NCBI RefSeq assembly: GCF_002777255.1
Contig: NZ_CP017634.1
Coordinates: 4,538,903 to 4,602,902, forward strand
Source of the DNA: Candidatus Formimonas warabiya
Lineage (GTDB): Bacteria; Bacillota; Dehalobacteriia; Dehalobacteriales; Dehalobacteriaceae
Length of the DNA stretch: 64,000 bases
Reading direction: 5' to 3'
Under the pieces are notes generated by a model, which did not search any database, was not told the origin of the DNA, and saw only the letters and a list, made by a program, of their open reading frames with translations. Each line of letters starts with the position of its first letter. Position 1 is the stretch's first letter. The position numbers and the translations under genes were made by a program. Positions 55,271 to 63,620 of this stretch are shown one piece after another.

Positions 55271-57916
55271 ATGGAGAAGCATGTTTTATATTTTTCTGAG
55301 ATTGACCGATCCCATTTACCCCAGGTGGGGGGAAAAGGCGCTAACCTGGGAGAGATGACAAAAGCCGGTTTTCCTGTTCCTCAAGGATTCTGTGTCACCA
55401 CAGGGGCCTACCGGACATTTATGCGCACCAGCCGAGAAATGACGGAACTGTTTGACCTGCTCGACCGGCTAAGTCCTGACAATTTAGAGCAGATTCGCAC
55501 CCTGGGACAACGTATCCGGGCGCACCTGCACGCGCTTGCCATGCCTGAAGACATCAAGGCAAGCATTTTAGAAGCGTGGAAGACCTGCGGGGCCCAAAAG
55601 GCCTATGCGGTGCGCTCCAGCGCTACGGCGGAGGATTTACCGGGTGCGTCATTTGCCGGACAGCAAGAGACCTATTTGAATGTGCGCGGGCAGGAGCAAT
55701 TGCTCCAGGCGGTGCAAAAATGTTGGGCGTCCCTGTTTACGGACCGGGCCATCTCCTACCGGGCGAAAAACGGCTTCCATCACCGTGCCGTCTTTCTTTC
55801 TGCCGTGGTTCAAGAGATGGTCTTTCCGAAAGTATCCGGAATTATGTTTACCGCAGACCCTGTCACCGGGCACCGGAAAACCATCTCCATCGATGCCGGT
55901 TTCGGCCTGGGGGAAGCTCTGGTGTCGGGACTGGTCACAGCGGATTTGTACCAGGTGCGGTCCCAGGAAATTATCAAAAAGCAGATTGCCCGTAAGAAAA
56001 TAGCCATTTACGCCCTTCCGGAAGGGGGGACCGTGACACAGGATCTGCCCCGGGAAAAGCAGGAAGCACAGGCGCTGCCGGATGACAAAATCAGGGAACT
56101 GGCCAGACTGGGCCAGAAAATTGAAGTGTACTACCGTTCGGAACAAGACATTGAATGGTGTTTGGCAGAGGAAAAATTTTATGTGGTGCAAAGTCGTCCC
56201 ATTACGTCTCTCTACCCTGTTCCCCATGCCCCGGATGATAAACTGCACCTCTTTATATCCATCGGTCATGCCCAGATGATGACGGAGGCCATGAAACCCT
56301 TAGGAATATCAGTACTAAAGACTTTAGTGCCTGTAGGCAAAAATACGCCTCAGGCGGAGAGCCGCCTTCTGTCGGAAGCCGGGGGAAGGCTGTATTTAGA
56401 TATGAACGAGGTACTGGAGTATCCCCAGGCAAGAAAAAGGCTGCCGGAATTGCTGGGCAATGTGGATGAGCTGATCGGGCGCACCCTCCGGGAGTTTTTG
56501 GAGCGAGAGGATTTTCTGGAGGCATTGCAGCCCGGCCAAAAAATGGAGTTTGGCTTGGTGAAAAAAGTCTTTCCCACGGCCTTTGCGGTAATAAGAAATA
56601 TTTTGTATCGTCAGCATGGCCAGGTTTTTGATGAGATGAACCGGTTTATTGCCGAAAATGTCCGGGAAAACAGCAAGAAGCTGCAGGAAGTGTCGGGAGC
56701 GGACCGGATCACGCTGGTTCAGGAAATGCTGCCGGCAGTATTGGCAAAGGTCTTGCCCAAGGCGGCTCCCTATATGGGCTCCGCCCTGATTACCTATAAA
56801 TTAATCGAGGGGCTGTCCAAAAAGTGGCTGGGCGATGCCGCTGAATTAGCCGGTATCAGTAAATCTCCTCCGGGAAATGTGACCAGTGAAATGGGATTGG
56901 CCTTGGGAGACCTGGCCGATGCCGTAAGAAGACATCCTGCCGTTATGGAATACCTAAAGCAGGCCCGCGATGACACTTTTTTGGCGGGCTTAAGCACGGT
57001 GCCCGGCGGAAAAGAGGTTTTGCCTATGTTTCAGCATTTCTTTGAACGATATGGGATGCGGGGAACGGGGGAAATCGATATTACCCGCCCCCGGTGGCGC
57101 GAGACTCCCACTCAGTTGGTCCCTGCTCTGCTCAGCCACATCAAAGGCGGGGCCCCCGGGCAGCACCGCCTCAATTTTCAGGCAGGAAAAGAAGAGGCTG
57201 AGCGTGCCGCCGGCAGGATGCTGGAGCGCCTGAAGCAAGTGCCCCGAGGATTCTTGAAGGCCCGGCGCATGCATCGGCTGATCAAGGTGCACCGGGCCTT
57301 GATCGGGATTCGGGAGCATCCCAAATATTTTATTGTGCAGAATCTGGACTTGATCAAACAGGCAATTTTGCAGGAGGCGGCCCAATTAGTGAAGGCAGGA
57401 GTCCTGGATGATGCGGAAGACGTGTTCTGGTTTTCCCTGCAGGAAATCAAAGAAATGATAGAAAGACAGCAAGCGGATCCGGATCTGATTAGCGAGAGAA
57501 AGGAAAAATTTTACCAGGATCAGAAACTGACTCCTCCCCGGGCCATCACCAGTGCGGGAGAAATCGTTACGGTGAAACCGGGCGCTCAGGTGCCCCCAGG
57601 GGCACTGGCCGGCAGTCCGGTTTCAGCGGGAAGGGTGGAGGGCCGGGCCCGGGTGATTCTCAGGCTGGAAGAAGCATCCCTGGAGAAAGGGGATATTCTG
57701 GTGGCGCCCTACACCGACCCGGCCTGGACGCCTTTATTTCCCCTGGCGGCCGGTTTGATAACGGAAGTGGGCGGCTTAATGACCCATGGGGCAGTGGTCG
57801 CCCGGGAATACGGAATTCCTGCCGTAGTGGGGGTGGACGAAGCCACGCACAGAATCCAGAGCGGGCAGAGAATTCGCGTGGATGGTACCCAAGGATATGT
57901 AGAGATTTTGGAATAG
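55271..57916 (+). CDS. PEP-synthase-like dikinase (rifampicin phosphotransferase-type architecture)
   Basis: 881 residues. An N-terminal ATP-grasp PPDK/PEP-binding domain (LPQVGGKGANLGEMTKAGFP, then YAVRSSATAEDLPGASFAGQ), a long middle helical domain, and a C-terminal swivelling domain with the phospho-His in GGLMTHGAVVAREYGIPAVV. In true PEP synthase a PEP-binding TIM barrel follows the histidine domain; here the protein ends right after it, which is the layout of Rph, the enzyme that phosphorylates rifamycins. It may inactivate a rifamycin-like compound or phosphorylate an unknown substrate. AGGGAAAAG supports the ATG at 55271. Single gene. Confidence 0.82.
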   Translation: MEKHVLYFSEIDRSHLPQVGGKGANLGEMTKAGFPVPQGFCVTTGAYRTFMRTSREMTELFDLLDRLSPDNLEQIRTLGQRIRAHLHALAMPEDIKASILEAWKTCGAQKAYAVRSSATAEDLPGASFAGQQETYLNVRGQEQLLQAVQKCWASLFTDRAISYRAKNGFHHRAVFLSAVVQEMVFPKVSGIMFTADPVTGHRKTISIDAGFGLGEALVSGLVTADLYQVRSQEIIKKQIARKKIAIYALPEGGTVTQDLPREKQEAQALPDDKIRELARLGQKIEVYYRSEQDIEWCLAEEKFYVVQSRPITSLYPVPHAPDDKLHLFISIGHAQMMTEAMKPLGISVLKTLVPVGKNTPQAESRLLSEAGGRLYLDMNEVLEYPQARKRLPELLGNVDELIGRTLREFLEREDFLEALQPGQKMEFGLVKKVFPTAFAVIRNILYRQHGQVFDEMNRFIAENVRENSKKLQEVSGADRITLVQEMLPAVLAKVLPKAAPYMGSALITYKLIEGLSKKWLGDAAELAGISKSPPGNVTSEMGLALGDLADAVRRHPAVMEYLKQARDDTFLAGLSTVPGGKEVLPMFQHFFERYGMRGTGEIDITRPRWRETPTQLVPALLSHIKGGAPGQHRLNFQAGKEEAERAAGRMLERLKQVPRGFLKARRMHRLIKVHRALIGIREHPKYFIVQNLDLIKQAILQEAAQLVKAGVLDDAEDVFWFSLQEIKEMIERQQADPDLISERKEKFYQDQKLTPPRAITSAGEIVTVKPGAQVPPGALAGSPVSAGRVEGRARVILRLEEASLEKGDILVAPYTDPAWTPLFPLAAGLITEVGGLMTHGAVVAREYGIPAVVGVDEATHRIQSGQRIRVDGTQGYVEILE

Positions 57917-57928
57917 GGGAGGAAAACC

Positions 57929-58990
57929 CTAAGGAAGGACGACAATATTGGTGGCCACGGATCTTTCCTTGCCGTCGGAAGGCTTATTCATCACTTTTCC
58001 CTGGAACACAAAAGAACTGGACCCGCCCCCGTCCAGGTTAAAGGCTTCCATCACCCCCAGCCGCATCAGGGTTACCTGCATCTCCTCCAGGGAAATGCCC
58101 TTGCTCCAGTTGCTGCGCCGGCCGTCCACGACGATGAAAAACAAATCCCCGTTAGGATACTGTCCTAAAACAGTGCGGGGCTGGCGCTGCCGGGCCCACT
58201 TTTTGGGAATTTCTACCGGCTGCCAATTTTTTATGAGGACAGGAACAAAGCTTACCCCCTGCCAGGCGTCGGTTTTCTTTAGATCTTCTTCTTTATCGTA
58301 CACACCGCCTACCAGTTTTCCTTCCTTGGTGAAACCGGCAAAGGAGAGATCGCTATAAGAAGGGACAAAGTCGCCCACCAGCTCTCCCTTGATCATGGTA
58401 TTGCCCATCGGCACAAGGCGCATCGTGCCGTTTTTTGTGGATTTGGCAAAGCCGCCTCCGTTGACGCCGAACACAGCACCCAGCCTTTTCACAGCGGCAC
58501 TGGTGGTTTCGCCACTTTCTTTTTCGGCCGGGGCTAAAGCGATGCGCAGCGACCTCGGGTTCTTCAGCCGGACTTTTGCCATATAGCCCCGCAGGTCTTC
58601 TTTCTTCAGCTCAAATAGTAAAATCTCCGTATTTTGGGTGCTCAGTTTTTTGATCGGTTTTCCTAAACGGGAGACAATCATTTCTTCGTATACTTTTTCC
58701 GACTTTAACTGTTGGTCCCGGCTTTTTTGGGACAGCTCCTTTAACAGCTCCTGCTGCTTTTGAAAAAAGGCCTCTTCTTCCTTTAAGGAATCCTGCAAGG
58801 ATTTATTAGCTGTTTTTAACGCATCAAAGGTGCCCAGAAGGCGGTCCAGAGTGAGATGGGAGTTTGTGGTATCAACCGATAAAGGACGGCAGTCGGTATA
58901 GGTAATTTTGCCAAAACAGAGGGAAAAGCCGATGATTATGCCCAGGAGAGGAGCCAGGGTGAAGAAAAAAAACAGCTTAACGTACCGCAC
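57929..58990 (-). CDS. Phosphodiester glycosidase (NAGPA) family protein
   Basis: 353 residues: N-terminal membrane anchor (FFFFTLAPLLGIIIGFSLCF), a coiled coil (about residues 60-100), then a NAGPA domain with FGVNGGGFAKS, PRTVLGQYPNGDLFFIVVDG and EAFNLDGGGSSSFVF. Eukaryotic NAGPA removes GlcNAc from a phosphodiester; bacterial relatives are thought to act on surface glycans or wall teichoic-type polymers outside the cell. The GTG start overlaps the end of the preceding gene by 14 bases, so the two are coupled. Confidence 0.87.
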   Translation of the reverse strand: MRYVKLFFFFTLAPLLGIIIGFSLCFGKITYTDCRPLSVDTTNSHLTLDRLLGTFDALKTANKSLQDSLKEEEAFFQKQQELLKELSQKSRDQQLKSEKVYEEMIVSRLGKPIKKLSTQNTEILLFELKKEDLRGYMAKVRLKNPRSLRIALAPAEKESGETTSAAVKRLGAVFGVNGGGFAKSTKNGTMRLVPMGNTMIKGELVGDFVPSYSDLSFAGFTKEGKLVGGVYDKEEDLKKTDAWQGVSFVPVLIKNWQPVEIPKKWARQRQPRTVLGQYPNGDLFFIVVDGRRSNWSKGISLEEMQVTLMRLGVMEAFNLDGGGSSSFVFQGKVMNKPSDGKERSVATNIVVLP

Positions 58991-59423
58991 CTTTGGACTC
59001 CTTTAAAATCTCCAGACTTTGCTTAAGCTCCTCTAAACGCTTGTCCAGCTCTTGCATTCTTTTATTTAGCTCCTCCCTGGTAGATGATCCCGAAGTGCTT
59101 ACCTCTTTGCCTGTTTGCTCCAGAGCCAAGGAAATTACCTGCATGTCTTTTTGCACGGTAGATAATTTATCCTCTAATTCTTGTATGCGCAAGGTATTGG
59201 TTTCTTGAACATCGACAATAGACTGGTTAATCTGTGTCTGCATTTGATCCAGCCTGCTGTCAATATACCAGTAGCCTCCATAGACCAGAGCCCCCCATAA
59301 GGAAACGAAAAGAAAAACCACCAGGATTTTGCGGGCGGAAGTGTTTTTGGTGCGCCGGCCTTTCCTCCGGTATGGTTTGGCTACATCCTCCTGTATTTCG
59401 ACAGAAACAACATCAATCTCCAT
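58977..59423 (-). CDS. Membrane-anchored coiled-coil protein
   Basis: 148 residues: a basic cytoplasmic head (YRRKGRRTKN), one membrane segment (ILVVFLFVSLWGALVYGGYW) and a long coiled coil outside (TNTLRIQELEDKLSTVQKDM onward to LKQSLEILKESK). No enzymatic motif. Its downstream partner also has one membrane segment and a coiled coil, so the two may form a complex on the outer membrane face. The start is the ATG at 59423 with GAGAGGTAAGCT upstream. Confidence 0.75.
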   Translation of the reverse strand: MEIDVVSVEIQEDVAKPYRRKGRRTKNTSARKILVVFLFVSLWGALVYGGYWYIDSRLDQMQTQINQSIVDVQETNTLRIQELEDKLSTVQKDMQVISLALEQTGKEVSTSGSSTREELNKRMQELDKRLEELKQSLEILKESKGAVR

Positions 59424-59490
59424 AGCTTACCTCTCTTTCTCCTTCCCTTTTATCATACCATAGGATTTTCCTCATGACAGCCTTATTTCA

Positions 59491-59526
59491 GAAAAGAAAA
59501 ATCTCTTCTCAGCCTGAGAAGAGATT
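59491..59526 (-). terminator. Terminator of the intact GGDEF gene
   Basis: On the minus strand AATCTCTTCTCAG pairs with CTGAGAAGAGATT, followed by TTTTCTTTTC. Confidence 0.88.
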
Positions 59527-59563
59527 CTTCAAAGTTATTTTGGGCTACAAAAGACCTTCCGGA

Positions 59564-60559
59564 CTAATCTATTTGGTTCTGAAAAAAGCCAACCACACAG
59601 TTTCTTCCTCTCTCTTTTCCCTTGTAGAGTGCTTGATCGGCATTTGCCACATTGCCGTCAATTCCTATATGGTCATCAAATTCCGTGACACCAAAAGTCA
59701 TGGTAACGGACAGGAGATTTCCCTTGAAATCAAACTGGGCAGAGGCAATCTTGGTGCGGATTTTTTCTGCCAGTACTCGAGCCCCCCTGTAATTTGTCTC
59801 GACAAGAAGCAGTAAAAATTCTTCTCCTCCCCATCTTGCCGGGCTATCCACGGCCCGGACGGAACTTTTTAACAGGGCGGCGATTCTTTCCAAAATATAA
59901 TCTCCGCATTCGTGGCCATATGTATCGTTAATCCGTTTAAAATGATCTATGTCACACATGATTAAAGAAAACTTATGTTTCGATCTGTGGTAGCGGGCTA
60001 TTTCATTTTGAATTTTTTCGATGATTCCCCGCCGGTTCGCCAACTGGGTCAGATGATCGGTAACGGACATTTCCCGCAGCCGCTGCACAGCATGCTCCAA
60101 CTGTTCCAGGGTTTGGCGCAGTTCCTCGTTTTTTTCTTCCAGTTCAATTTGATACTGTCTTAATTTTAGCTGCAGGCCAACACGGGCTTCCAGTTCCTCA
60201 AAGTTGTACGGCTTTGGCACATAGTCTGCTCCGCCTACTTCAAAAGCTTTCACCCTGTTGAACGGGTCGGTATTGGCACTTAAAAAAATCACCGGGATAT
60301 CTTTTAACAGGTCATTTGCTTTTAATCTGCGGCATACTTCATATCCATCTATTTCCGGCATAATAATATCCATTAAGATGACATCCGGGGGATCTTTTTC
60401 GGCGGACGTGATCGCCTGACTTCCGCTGGTAAATGTTCTCACTTCATAACCTGCTTTTTCCATCATGTCTTTGAGGAGGTATAAGTTGAACTTACTGTCA
60501 TCAACGATCATAACCTTTCTTTTAATCCCGGTTAAACCGAGATTATTATTTGTTCCCAT
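59564..60559 (-). CDS. Response regulator diguanylate cyclase (REC-GGDEF)
   Basis: 331 residues. Receiver with VMIVDDSKFN, phospho-Asp in VILMDIIMPEIDGYEV and Lys in ADYVPKPYNF; coiled-coil linker (YQIELEEKNEELRQTLEQLE); GGDEF domain with intact metal site (CDIDHFKRINDTYGHECGD) and catalytic loop RWGGEEFLLLLVE. It should make cyclic di-GMP when phosphorylated. No RxxD inhibitory site is visible in front of the loop. The organisation is the same as the degenerate paralogue at 54.1 kb. Own terminator downstream; no kinase beside it. Confidence 0.93.
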   Translation of the reverse strand: MGTNNNLGLTGIKRKVMIVDDSKFNLYLLKDMMEKAGYEVRTFTSGSQAITSAEKDPPDVILMDIIMPEIDGYEVCRRLKANDLLKDIPVIFLSANTDPFNRVKAFEVGGADYVPKPYNFEELEARVGLQLKLRQYQIELEEKNEELRQTLEQLEHAVQRLREMSVTDHLTQLANRRGIIEKIQNEIARYHRSKHKFSLIMCDIDHFKRINDTYGHECGDYILERIAALLKSSVRAVDSPARWGGEEFLLLLVETNYRGARVLAEKIRTKIASAQFDFKGNLLSVTMTFGVTEFDDHIGIDGNVANADQALYKGKERGRNCVVGFFQNQID

Positions 60560-60759
60560 AAAAAACCCCTCTACATATTAATGCTTCCGCTCCGCTCTTC
60601 ACTCCCTATTTGCCATTTTTCGGGAATGATCATATTGTAACAGGTTTTTACTGAACGATAATTCTATTTTATTCTTCTTTTTCCTGCAAAATATTAACAA
60701 ACATTATAATTGCTAACAAAAAAAATCGGACACCGTTTATGCTGAGAGAGAAAAATAAA

Positions 60760-60798
60760 AATTCATCACAGGTAGAATTCCCCTGTGATGAATTTTTT
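60760..60798. terminator. Terminator of the GyrI-like gene, possibly bidirectional
   Basis: AATTCATCACAGG (60760-60772) pairs with CCTGTGATGAATT (60782-60794), with T-runs on both strands. Confidence 0.85.
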
Positions 60799-60842
60799 AT
60801 CATGCGTATATGCGATTAATGAATAGCAGCCCGTTTCCGGAA

Positions 60843-61301
60843 TTATTTGAGCGGAAACACTACCTTTGTTAAAAGTTCGCTTTCCGGTACCTCCATGGGA
60901 GAATTGTAATAAAATTCATAGGATGTTCCCGTAGGCGTGTAGCCATGCTCATTGATCCACTTCATCATTTCATTGTAGACCGGTTCCATCTGGCTGTAGG
61001 GACCCTGATATAAGCAGGATACCTGCTTCCCCGCCGGGATTTCACTTGATTTGATTTCTCCTCTTCCCGGTAAGGCTTTGGGGACAGGGAAGCCCATTTC
61101 TACATCCAGGTCCGCCATATCCATGTTATAATAGGCGGCAAAAGCGGCATCCAGGGGTTTTTCCCCCAATTCATTCAGATACCCGATAATAGCTCCATAT
61201 GCTTTGCCTAGTTCCTGGGGCAGGTTTCCTACGGCAGTTCTGGTGCGCATAGAAAGGACAGGTTGAGCCGGCTGGTCTGATAATTCAAATTTAAAATCCA
61301 T
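60843..61301 (-). CDS. GyrI-like effector-binding domain protein
   Basis: 152 residues that are one GyrI/AraC-E-bind domain: an N-terminal strand (QPVLSMRTRTAVGNLPQELG), the ligand-facing KSSEIPAGKQVSCLYQGPYS, and the tail YTPTGTSYEFYYNSPMEVP. It binds small amphipathic molecules; stand-alone versions may sequester drugs or act on a partner regulator. AAAGGAGGCCATCAC precedes the ATG. It lies 60 bases downstream of the WYL regulator and is probably co-transcribed with it. Confidence 0.85.
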   Translation of the reverse strand: MDFKFELSDQPAQPVLSMRTRTAVGNLPQELGKAYGAIIGYLNELGEKPLDAAFAAYYNMDMADLDVEMGFPVPKALPGRGEIKSSEIPAGKQVSCLYQGPYSQMEPVYNEMMKWINEHGYTPTGTSYEFYYNSPMEVPESELLTKVVFPLK

Positions 61302-61361
61302 GTGATGGCCTCCTTTGGTTTATTTTCTTTATTATACCTTTCCAAACAAGACATCTATCTG

Positions 61362-62303
61362 TCATGTTTCTGAAGAATATTTTTTGGCGATGCCCTGAGC
61401 AATATTTGCCACGATGGCCCGAATTCCGGGTGGGCTTACTACCTCTACTCCCGTACCGAAGCTGAGAATAAAGCCATAGAGCCAATTGTTCTCGGGAAGC
61501 CGGGTTTTTACGATTATTTTCCCCTCCCGGTTTTTTAGCGGATTTTCCCCGAAGCATTCTTCCACAATCGTCTCCATCTCTTTTTCAAATAGCAGCTCCA
61601 GTTCCACCATGGGTTCCGATTCTTGCCAGGATTTTTCCCAGGAAAGCTGATCCAGGGAAAGTTCTTTTGGCTGGTAGCACGTTTCCAATACGGTTACATC
61701 TCTCATCCGGGAAAGTTTGAAAAGACGAAAGTCCTCCCGCAGCAGGCACCAGGCGTAAAGATACCAGGCCTGCCCTTTAAGGACAAGAGAATAGGGTTCG
61801 ACCCGGCGGCTGGTCTTTTTCCCCGTCAAATTTTGATAGTCAAACTCCAGCTCCCGGTTATTCTCGATGGCCCGGCGCAGGGTGATCAGCCTTTGTTTCA
61901 GCAGTTCATTGCCTCCCCAGGGGGAAAGGTCGATAATCAGATGATTTGTTCTGGACTTCAACAGGTCCAGCTGGGATGCGGACAAGGTGTTCTTGAGCTT
62001 TTCCAAGAGGATCTCATACTGGCTTTCCGGCATCGTTTTGGAGACGCCTTTTAATGCGGTGAAAATCGCCGCCATTTCATGATCGGTGAGAACACTTCTG
62101 TCCAAACGGTAGCCTTCGGCGATGCCGATTCCCCCGTTGACACCCTGATAGGTTACCACGGGTATTCCCGACAGGTTGATCGCATCCACATCCCGAAGTA
62201 TGGTGCGCACGGAAACGTCAAAGCGCTGGGCCAGTTCCTTGGCCTGGACCCGTTCTTTTCTTAACAAGATCACCAAAATAGAAATCAGCCTGTCCAGTTT
62301 CAC
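61362..62303 (-). CDS. WYL-domain transcriptional regulator (YafY-like)
   Basis: 313 residues: an N-terminal HTH_11 winged helix (LISILVILLRKERVQAKELA, then QRFDVSVRTILRDVDAINLS), a linker, and a WYL domain (LEFDYQNLTGKKTSRRVEPY, then LVLKGQAWYLYAWCLLRED) with a WCX C-terminal extension. WYL domains bind nucleic acid or nucleotide ligands and often control defence or DNA-damage genes. GTG start with GGTGGTGAT just upstream. No defence genes are near; its only likely partner is the GyrI-like gene. Confidence 0.9.
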   Translation of the reverse strand: MKLDRLISILVILLRKERVQAKELAQRFDVSVRTILRDVDAINLSGIPVVTYQGVNGGIGIAEGYRLDRSVLTDHEMAAIFTALKGVSKTMPESQYEILLEKLKNTLSASQLDLLKSRTNHLIIDLSPWGGNELLKQRLITLRRAIENNRELEFDYQNLTGKKTSRRVEPYSLVLKGQAWYLYAWCLLREDFRLFKLSRMRDVTVLETCYQPKELSLDQLSWEKSWQESEPMVELELLFEKEMETIVEECFGENPLKNREGKIIVKTRLPENNWLYGFILSFGTGVEVVSPPGIRAIVANIAQGIAKKYSSET

Positions 62304-62337
62304 TTGATCACCACCTGTACGCCCATCATAATATTGA

Positions 62338-62472
62338 TTTAACCTGACTAACTTGGCGTAAGTCTCCCGCCTCTTTAGGCGGGAGACTTACGCCAAGTTA
62401 GTCATGCATTTGCAGTTCTAAAATTCAGATGGAGTAAAAGAATCTCCATCTGAATTAAGAACTTGCTTCAAT
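62338..62472. repeat. Compound palindrome element, copy B
   Basis: The outer palindrome is nearly perfect: CTAACTTGGCGTAAGTCTCC (from 62349) and its complement ending at 62401, with loop TCTTTA. Then comes the constant-flank hairpin GCAGTTCTAA/TTAAGAACTTGC with core ATTCAGATGGAG/CTCCATCTGAAT (62412-62466). Bases 62400-62472 are identical to 1972-2044. It fills most of the 332-base gap between the WYL and SDR genes. Confidence 0.85.
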
Positions 62473-62635
62473 TGGTTTTTCCCGGTTCCCGAAAAGCCCT
62501 TTGGGCTTTTTTAGGATTTAAGGCAGTATTAGATATTTGGTGCTGATATTCCTGCCGGATGGTAGATGGGGGATATCTTTTCCAAAAAAAAAACATACTA
62601 TCAGGAAAAGAATTTGAGCCGAAGGAGGGCGAAAA

Positions 62636-63499
62636 ATGATGATGAATTTTCCCACCACTCTGCCCCCGCAAAAACAGCAGAAACAGCCGGGGTTAACTTC
62701 CTTGATGAATCCCCAGCCCATTTGCGACAACCCGTCCTACATTGCTTCTTTGAAATTGGACGGAAAAACGGCTATCGTTACCGGCGGCGACAGCGGTATT
62801 GGCCGGGCGGTATCCCTTGCTTATGCCAAAGAGGGTGCGGACATTGCGATTGTTTATTTTGACGAGCATGGGGATGCGGAAGAAACGAAGCAGATGATCC
62901 AGCGCATAGGCAAGCGGTGTCTTTTGCTTCCCGGTGATATTGGGGAGGAATCCTTTTGTGCGGAAGTGGTACGAAAGACGGTGCAGGAATTGGGGAAGAT
63001 AGATATTTTGGTGAATAACGCCGGTGAGCAGCATTCCCAAAACGGTATTGAAAATATTACCAAGGAGCAGCTGGAAAGAACCTTTAAGACAAATTTTTTC
63101 GGCTTGTTTTATCTCACCAAGGCAGTGGTTCCTCTTCTGAAAATGGGAGGCGTGGTGATTAATACGGCATCCATCACGGCATATCAGGGGCACAATACAC
63201 TCATTGATTATGCCGCTTCCAAAGGGGCCATCGTATCCTTCACCCGTTCCCTGGCCCTCTCCCTTGCGGCAAAGGGGATCCGGGTAAATGCCGTTGCCCC
63301 GGGACCCATCTGGACGCCACTGATCCCTGCTTCATTCACGGAACAGGAAGTGGCCCTGTTTGGCCAGGAAACTCCCATGGGACGGCCTGGCCAACCGGTG
63401 GAGCTGGCCTATGCCTATGTTTTTTTGGCCTCCCCGGATGCCTCCTTTATCACGGGTCAAACCCTGCATGTGAATGGGGGAGAAATTGTCAACGGGTAA
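62636..63499 (+). CDS. Short-chain dehydrogenase/reductase (YdaD/YhdF general-stress type)
   Basis: 287 residues. An N-terminal extension of about 40 residues (PTTLPPQKQQKQPG) typical of this stress subgroup, the cofactor motif VTGGDSGIGRAVSLAYAKEG, the structural NNAG, catalytic Ser in NTASITAYQG and Tyr/Lys in YAASKGAIVSFT, then AVAPGPIWTPLIP. NAD(P)-dependent oxidoreductase with unknown alcohol substrate. GAAGGAGG lies 8 bases before the ATG. Single gene. Confidence 0.92.
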   Translation: MMMNFPTTLPPQKQQKQPGLTSLMNPQPICDNPSYIASLKLDGKTAIVTGGDSGIGRAVSLAYAKEGADIAIVYFDEHGDAEETKQMIQRIGKRCLLLPGDIGEESFCAEVVRKTVQELGKIDILVNNAGEQHSQNGIENITKEQLERTFKTNFFGLFYLTKAVVPLLKMGGVVINTASITAYQGHNTLIDYAASKGAIVSFTRSLALSLAAKGIRVNAVAPGPIWTPLIPASFTEQEVALFGQETPMGRPGQPVELAYAYVFLASPDASFITGQTLHVNGGEIVNG

Positions 63500-63525
63500 T
63501 TCCTGCTCATGATAAAATTTCAAGA

Positions 63526-63553
63526 CCGGGAGCATCTTGTTTCTTGCTCCCGG
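63526..63553. terminator. Hairpin after the SDR gene
   Basis: CCGGGAGCA and TGCTCCCGG pair over a 10-base loop. No T-run follows directly, so termination is plausible but not certain. Confidence 0.5.
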
Positions 63554-63620
63554 CAGGCATATAATAACAGGAGAAAATGCTGTTGATGAAACAGGTTGAT
63601 GATACCGAGGTGACCGTATT

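Noticed and set aside
55649..56269. Leftward open frame opposite the PEP-synthase-like gene
   Set aside because: Antisense of the conserved ATP-grasp domain; no family pattern and no start signal.
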